From contig JBLWYD010000001.1 of the NCBI GenBank assembly GCA_048267165.1, positions 1 to 64,000 on the forward strand: a DNA stretch of 64,000 bases, written 5' to 3'. This DNA is from PGYR01 sp048267165. Lineage in GTDB: Bacteria > Bacteroidota > Ignavibacteria > Kapaibacteriales > UBA2268. Under the pieces are notes generated by a model that did no database searches, was not told where the DNA came from, and saw only the letters and a list, made by a program, of their open reading frames with translations. Below are positions 60,383-64,000 of the stretch, piece by piece (position 1 is the first letter of the stretch; each line of letters opens with the position of its first letter). Position numbers and translations under genes: made by a program.

Positions 60383-61018
60383 ATGGCGAACGAAATTTTG
60401 AACATACACTCAGAAACGCCAGAGATGAGAAAAGTGAAGATGGCAGCAGATGCTTTGAAAGATGGTGCGGTTATTCTTTATCCAACAGATAGCGGGTTCA
60501 GCTTGGGCTGCGATCTATCCAACAAAGATGCAATAGACAAGATTAGATTAATACGAAGACTAGACAAAGACCACCAACTTACATTTCTTTGCCGCGATTT
60601 GGCAAATATTTCTGAGTTCGCTCAGGTCAATAACGTAGCTTACAGAACTATCAAATCACTTATTCCTGGTCCATATACATTCATACTTCCAGCTTCGAAG
60701 AAAGTACCGCACTTTGCTTACAATCCGAAGAGAAGTACTGCAGGTATCAGAGTGCCTAACAATCAATTAGTGCAATTGCTTCTGCAAGATGTAGGGAATC
60801 CTATATTAGCAATATCAGCTAAGTTAGAAGGAAATATAGCTCCAACTCCTGAAGAAATAATTGACTTTTTCGGAAAGCAAGTTGACTTAACTGTTACTTC
60901 TGACAATTATAATTTCGAAGGAGATTCATCTGTAATAGATATGACGCAAACTGACTTCGAGATAATCAGACGTGGCGCTGGCGCTGAAAAGCTAGAAGGT
61001 ATGCTTTTCACAGAATAG
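60383..61018 (+). CDS. YciO/Sua5/YrdC-family protein
   Basis: A 211-residue member of the threonylcarbamoyl-AMP synthase fold used in t6A tRNA modification: GAVILYPTDSGFSLGCDL near residue 28, KIRLIRRLDKDHQLTFLCRDL, IPGPYTFILPASKKVP near 100, and TAGIRVPNNQLVQLLL. The C-terminal SUA5 domain is absent. The KRXR/SxN pattern differs somewhat from TsaC, and the sequence is closest to YciO, so its exact substrate is uncertain. A strong GGAGG ribosome site lies 7 bp upstream of the ATG. Confidence 0.88.
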   Translation: MANEILNIHSETPEMRKVKMAADALKDGAVILYPTDSGFSLGCDLSNKDAIDKIRLIRRLDKDHQLTFLCRDLANISEFAQVNNVAYRTIKSLIPGPYTFILPASKKVPHFAYNPKRSTAGIRVPNNQLVQLLLQDVGNPILAISAKLEGNIAPTPEEIIDFFGKQVDLTVTSDNYNFEGDSSVIDMTQTDFEIIRRGAGAEKLEGMLFTE

Positions 61019-61611
61019 ACAATTAATTGAAAAATACATTTTTTTAAAAGAAAGGTCGCAATTCATTTGCGGCCTTTTTTTTGTCCTGTAGAGACATATT
61101 GTTTACGTCTCAGAAACCCACGTCACTCTGAATGGGACGAAGTGGAGTGAAGAGTCTTTATTAATTTTTCCAATTCACAGCAAGGACGATAAGACGTTTT
61201 TGCCTGTGTTGAGCGAACACGAAGTAAAGAATCCAGATAAAACATATTCAACTCCGCTGGAGTTGATTCCAATTTCTAACTACAAAATTATGCTACTAAT
61301 ATTGAACTGCTCTGCAGTTCCTTGGATTCATTATTTTGGTGGAGGTGTGGTAAAATGCCTAAAGTGCTAGTACTTCGAGAGTCTCAGTAACTGGCGGAGG
61401 TGGGCAAACGAAGATGAAATCATATAGCCACAGAGTGGCGAAATATCTGTTGCCATTCTAAAGTAAAAACAACTCTAAAAGCCCCAGAGGGGCTACATAT
61501 TATGGGCCTGTCAAGCCAAAGGCATGAACTAAAGTCCAAATAGGTTGAGTTGACTCTTTATCCGTTGGTTAAAACCAACGACAATACAAATTCATTAATT
61601 CCTGTCTCCTT
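61019..61611. other. Intergenic space packed with short hairpin repeats
   Basis: No gene. From left to right: a terminator (61051-61083), a relative of the 5691 palindrome (61083-61107), degenerate ~90-bp repeat pieces (61118-61163), the paired CAACTCC/GGAGTTG and GAACTGC/GCAGTTC hairpins (61252-61321), CCACAGAGTGG (about 61428), GCCCCAGAGGGGC (about 61482-61494) and GGGCCTGTCAAGCC (about 61503-61516), which recurs near the tRNA-Pro copies. Confidence 0.7.
61051..61083 (+). terminator. Terminator after the YciO-type gene
   Basis: AAAGGTCGCAA (61051-61061) pairs with TTGCGGCCTTT (61067-61077) with one wobble and is followed by a T run, 32 bp after the stop. Confidence 0.85.
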
Positions 61612-62457
61612 TTAGTCATTCTCAACTTTACGATAATGTAGTGTCTTGTAGCCTTCAGTACTTGAATACATAATTAAAGTTTCCCCAATAAGGTGAACAT
61701 AAGTCGAACTATTAAATATTGCCAAAAACTCATTCGAATATGGACAGGCCATTTCAGTAACGCTACCAGGTGTTATTGCTATCTTTACTTTGTCCAAATC
61801 ATACTCACCGTCGAAGGAATTACAATTAGATACTCCTTTCAATGTACCATCTGCCATAAACTCAACTTCATAATTCAAGAAATCACTTCTTGTTTCATCA
61901 TCATCATAACCAAACTTGAAAGGTAACTCATATCCTTCTACAGCTGAGACATGAAATAGTTTCCACTTCGTATTTATTAGGTTTTCTAATTTGAATTCAG
62001 TCTCCTTCACTCTTACAAATTCCAAACCAGTGAATTCATTATAATTAGAATTGAAGATCAAAGTATTTTCTGTAGCACTGTAAGTAGTCGAGTACCCTAA
62101 AATAGCCCAGAACTCCATAGTAAACGGACAATAAACTTCGGTCATACCACCATAGAAATCTAATTGAATATTATTACCATCTACCTTGTATACATATTTG
62201 ACTGCGTTGCAACCTGCCATCCCTCTAATCTCATTGTTGGTTGTAAAGTCAAGGTGGTAGCTATTGATTAATATACCCTCTTTAACTTTTACAATCTCAT
62301 TTATGCTCTTTACAGTTCCATCTTTATAATGTACGTTTTTTAGTACCCAATGAGTACCTTCAAAATCGCTGAATTGATTTTCAATTGGTTCCGTCGTTGA
62401 CTTTTTACAAGAAGTAAATAAAGTCAAAAGTAGAACAGTTAATATTATCTTTTTCAT
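61612..62457 (-). CDS. META-domain lipoprotein, smaller paralogue
   Basis: A 281-residue lipoprotein: signal MKKIILTVLLLTLFTSCKK with lipobox LFTSC. Two META/HslJ domains: the first (GTHWVLKNVHYKDG...FTTNNEIRGMAGCNAVKYVYKVDGNNIQLDF) at ~34-150 and the second (TKWKLFHVSAVEG...NSCNSFDGEYDLDKVKIAITPG) at ~165-275. META proteins such as HslJ are heat-shock or outer-membrane related, but their biochemical role is unknown. It follows the larger paralogue by 5 bp, so they are co-transcribed. Confidence 0.85.
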   Translation of the reverse strand: MKKIILTVLLLTLFTSCKKSTTEPIENQFSDFEGTHWVLKNVHYKDGTVKSINEIVKVKEGILINSYHLDFTTNNEIRGMAGCNAVKYVYKVDGNNIQLDFYGGMTEVYCPFTMEFWAILGYSTTYSATENTLIFNSNYNEFTGLEFVRVKETEFKLENLINTKWKLFHVSAVEGYELPFKFGYDDDETRSDFLNYEVEFMADGTLKGVSNCNSFDGEYDLDKVKIAITPGSVTEMACPYSNEFLAIFNSSTYVHLIGETLIMYSSTEGYKTLHYRKVEND

Positions 62458-62462
62458 TTTTA

Positions 62463-63920
62463 TTACCTAAACTTTTTACCGAATTCTAATGCTTTGAATT
62501 CACCGAATGAAGAATTGATTATTAACTTATATCTATCTGCACTGTATGTAGTTGAGCTACTTAGTATTCGGCTATATTCATCTGTGAATTTGCAAGCCAC
62601 AAATGTTGTATTTCCCATAATAATATCTATATTATTCTTTTTTATTTGGTAAGTACCACCGAAAGCATTGCACCCAGAAAAACCGTCTAATAGATTATCT
62701 TCCAGAAACTTTAGCTCGAAAGTATTGAAACTAGGGTTTGTATTATTGTTACCCAATATTCTATCTATAGGTACTATATCACCATTATTATAATGAACAT
62801 TATATAGAACCCATTCTGTACTTTCTAATTGGAATACTTCTGGTTCGTAAACTCGCTCGAATTCTAGCCCAGAGTATTCTTCGTATTCCGAGTTAAGAAT
62901 CAGAGTGTTCTCTGTTGCTTTGAAGGAAGTAGATTTATTTAAAATAGCCGTGAATTCACCTGTAAATGGACAGCCTACTTTAGTCATAAATATAGGATCA
63001 ATTTTTATATTATTCCCATTTATATTGTATTTTGACGATAACGAATTACACCCCGAAAAACCTAAAAACTCATTATCCGAATTGAATTGTATTGTATAAC
63101 TATTAGCATAGCGTTCTACATTTCCAGCACTAGTTTCAGCACCAATTATTTTTTCTATACTCTCTATTCTTCCATCTTTATAGTAAACATTTTTCAATCG
63201 CCACTTAGTACCAACAAAATCCTTTAGTTCGTCTGTCGGCTTTTTCAAATCTCTTATCAAATCAAAACCATTCACATCACCAACCCAAGGGTTCATTGCA
63301 TAATGTCTAACTAAACCGAACTTGCCACTATAGGCGTACAATAAACCAGCACCATCATAGGTAGTTGGAGTGAAATCGGAGTAAACTTCTAGTTTGTCAT
63401 ACTCTTTGCCTTTTACATTGTACTTGCTTACATACCCTGAATATGGTTCAGTACCATTATTTTCACCAATTCTCCAATCGGTATAAGGATATTCTTTTGC
63501 ATTACCAAGTGAAAGCTCTAATGTATCGTTATGACCTATTAAATAGCTACTAACAGATCTATTAGTCGAAAGGACTACTTTATCAGCATCTTTGGATAGC
63601 GTGATAGTCCTCAATACTCTGTTATTAGCTTCTGTACCGAAGAACTCGCCAGATAACCGCTCAGTTATCTCGAAAGTAGTTCTATTTATTTGCTTCGTTA
63701 TTTCCCAATGGATAGTATCTCTAGTATAAATTATTGGCTTAGGAGTAGTTTCCCAAAAGCCATCTGCATAGAAGTGAATGTAGCTGCTTTTTTGCCCTAC
63801 TGCCGGAGATTCAAACTGTATGTATCCTGCATCTTCTTGTGGTTCACCTGGGCCTACATCTGGGTCTTTACAAGCAGCAAATATTATTACTGCCATCAAT
63901 AAATAAATTATCTTTTTCAT
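62463..63920 (-). CDS. META-domain lipoprotein, larger paralogue
   Basis: A 485-residue lipoprotein: signal MKKIIYLLMAVIIFAACKDP with lipobox FAAC. The N-terminal ~230 residues (QFESPAVGQKSSYIHFYADGFWETTPKPIIYTRDTIHWEIT...) are a beta-rich region not recognised. Two META domains follow: GTKWRLKNVYYKDGRIESI...FSGCNSLSSKYNINGNNIKIDP and STEWVLYNVHYNNGDIVPI...LDGFSGCNAFGGTYQIKKNNIDI. Close similarity to the two domains of the downstream gene suggests duplication. Promoter would lie in 63921-64000. Confidence 0.83.
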   Translation of the reverse strand: MKKIIYLLMAVIIFAACKDPDVGPGEPQEDAGYIQFESPAVGQKSSYIHFYADGFWETTPKPIIYTRDTIHWEITKQINRTTFEITERLSGEFFGTEANNRVLRTITLSKDADKVVLSTNRSVSSYLIGHNDTLELSLGNAKEYPYTDWRIGENNGTEPYSGYVSKYNVKGKEYDKLEVYSDFTPTTYDGAGLLYAYSGKFGLVRHYAMNPWVGDVNGFDLIRDLKKPTDELKDFVGTKWRLKNVYYKDGRIESIEKIIGAETSAGNVERYANSYTIQFNSDNEFLGFSGCNSLSSKYNINGNNIKIDPIFMTKVGCPFTGEFTAILNKSTSFKATENTLILNSEYEEYSGLEFERVYEPEVFQLESTEWVLYNVHYNNGDIVPIDRILGNNNTNPSFNTFELKFLEDNLLDGFSGCNAFGGTYQIKKNNIDIIMGNTTFVACKFTDEYSRILSSSTTYSADRYKLIINSSFGEFKALEFGKKFR

Positions 63921-64000
63921 TTTACTATTACCTCGAAATTTTTAGAAATAGGTATATTTGTTTTTAAAACTTTTATAAATATATAATTATCATAATTCGT

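Noticed and set aside
61019..61611. A hidden small gene or riboswitch in the 593-bp gap
   Set aside because: Only short palindromic repeats and a terminator were found; no aptamer-like conserved core or open frame with start context.

Overview
The window looks like chromosomal DNA of a Bacteroidota/FCB-group bacterium, possibly a Kapabacteria- or Ignavibacteria-like lineage; that placement is an inference. Four large exported proteins end in type IX secretion (T9SS, Por) sorting domains. Several promoters match the Bacteroidota -7 consensus TAnnTTTG. ATA and AGA codons are frequent, and most genes lack a strong Shine-Dalgarno sequence. No rRNA, CRISPR array or intact transposon was seen.

Layout. 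0.25-5.7 kb: a tight plus-strand housekeeping operon (rsmI with an unusual charged tail, dut, fmt, pfkA, nadK, lgt). 5.9-8.3 kb: a minus-strand NAD salvage pair, nadV and an HTH-NMNAT-Nudix fusion. 8.7-11.7 kb: dnaK and two small heat-shock proteins. 12-15.8 kb: a restriction-modification (R-M) pair of an adenine/cytosine-N4 methylase and a type IIG-like enzyme. 15.9-17.3 kb: isocitrate dehydrogenase. 17.4-19.4 kb: a type II endonuclease and an HTH-fused cytosine-5 methylase, bounded by 31-bp near-identical direct repeats. 19.6-21.4 kb: a ParB-like protein with a phosphoribosyltransferase-like protein, the best candidate here for an undescribed conflict or regulatory system. 21.5-25.5 kb: folC, hmgA, a membrane protein and a DUF58 protein. 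25.7-32.2 kb: two T9SS cargo proteins around a DUF1801 gene.

32.4-37.2 kb: a six-gene cassette (unknown protein, AAC(3)-like transferase, deacetylase-like protein, acyl carrier protein, short-chain reductase, acyl-AMP ligase) that probably makes an acyl thioester and N-acylates an amino sugar. 37.3-41.8 kb: a reduced Mu-like phage cluster (gp36-like, holin-like, CHAP endolysin, tail fibre, spanin-like, portal) without capsid, terminase or transposase. 42.1-44.6 kb: a single-chain type IIG-like R-M enzyme. 44.9-47.0 kb: a TPR adenylate cyclase. 47.0-47.5 kb: tRNA-Pro with two degenerate tandem copies carrying inserted hairpins. 47.6-50.1 kb: a DtxR-type regulator, an HD hydrolase and three duplicated small membrane proteins. 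50.3-55.5 kb: two more T9SS proteins. 55.6-58.8 kb: nadA-nadB and an Fe-S repair protein. 58.9-61.0 kb: amino-acid permease and YciO/Sua5. 61.6-63.9 kb: two META-domain lipoproteins.

Two themes recur. NAD metabolism is represented by five genes at three loci (nadK; nadV and the NMNAT fusion; nadA and nadB). Anti-phage or conflict genes occupy three places (12-15.8, 17.4-21.4 and 42.1-44.6 kb). Intergenic spaces carry families of short hairpin repeats, including a terminator-like hairpin reused three times. All functions are read from sequence motifs without database searches.
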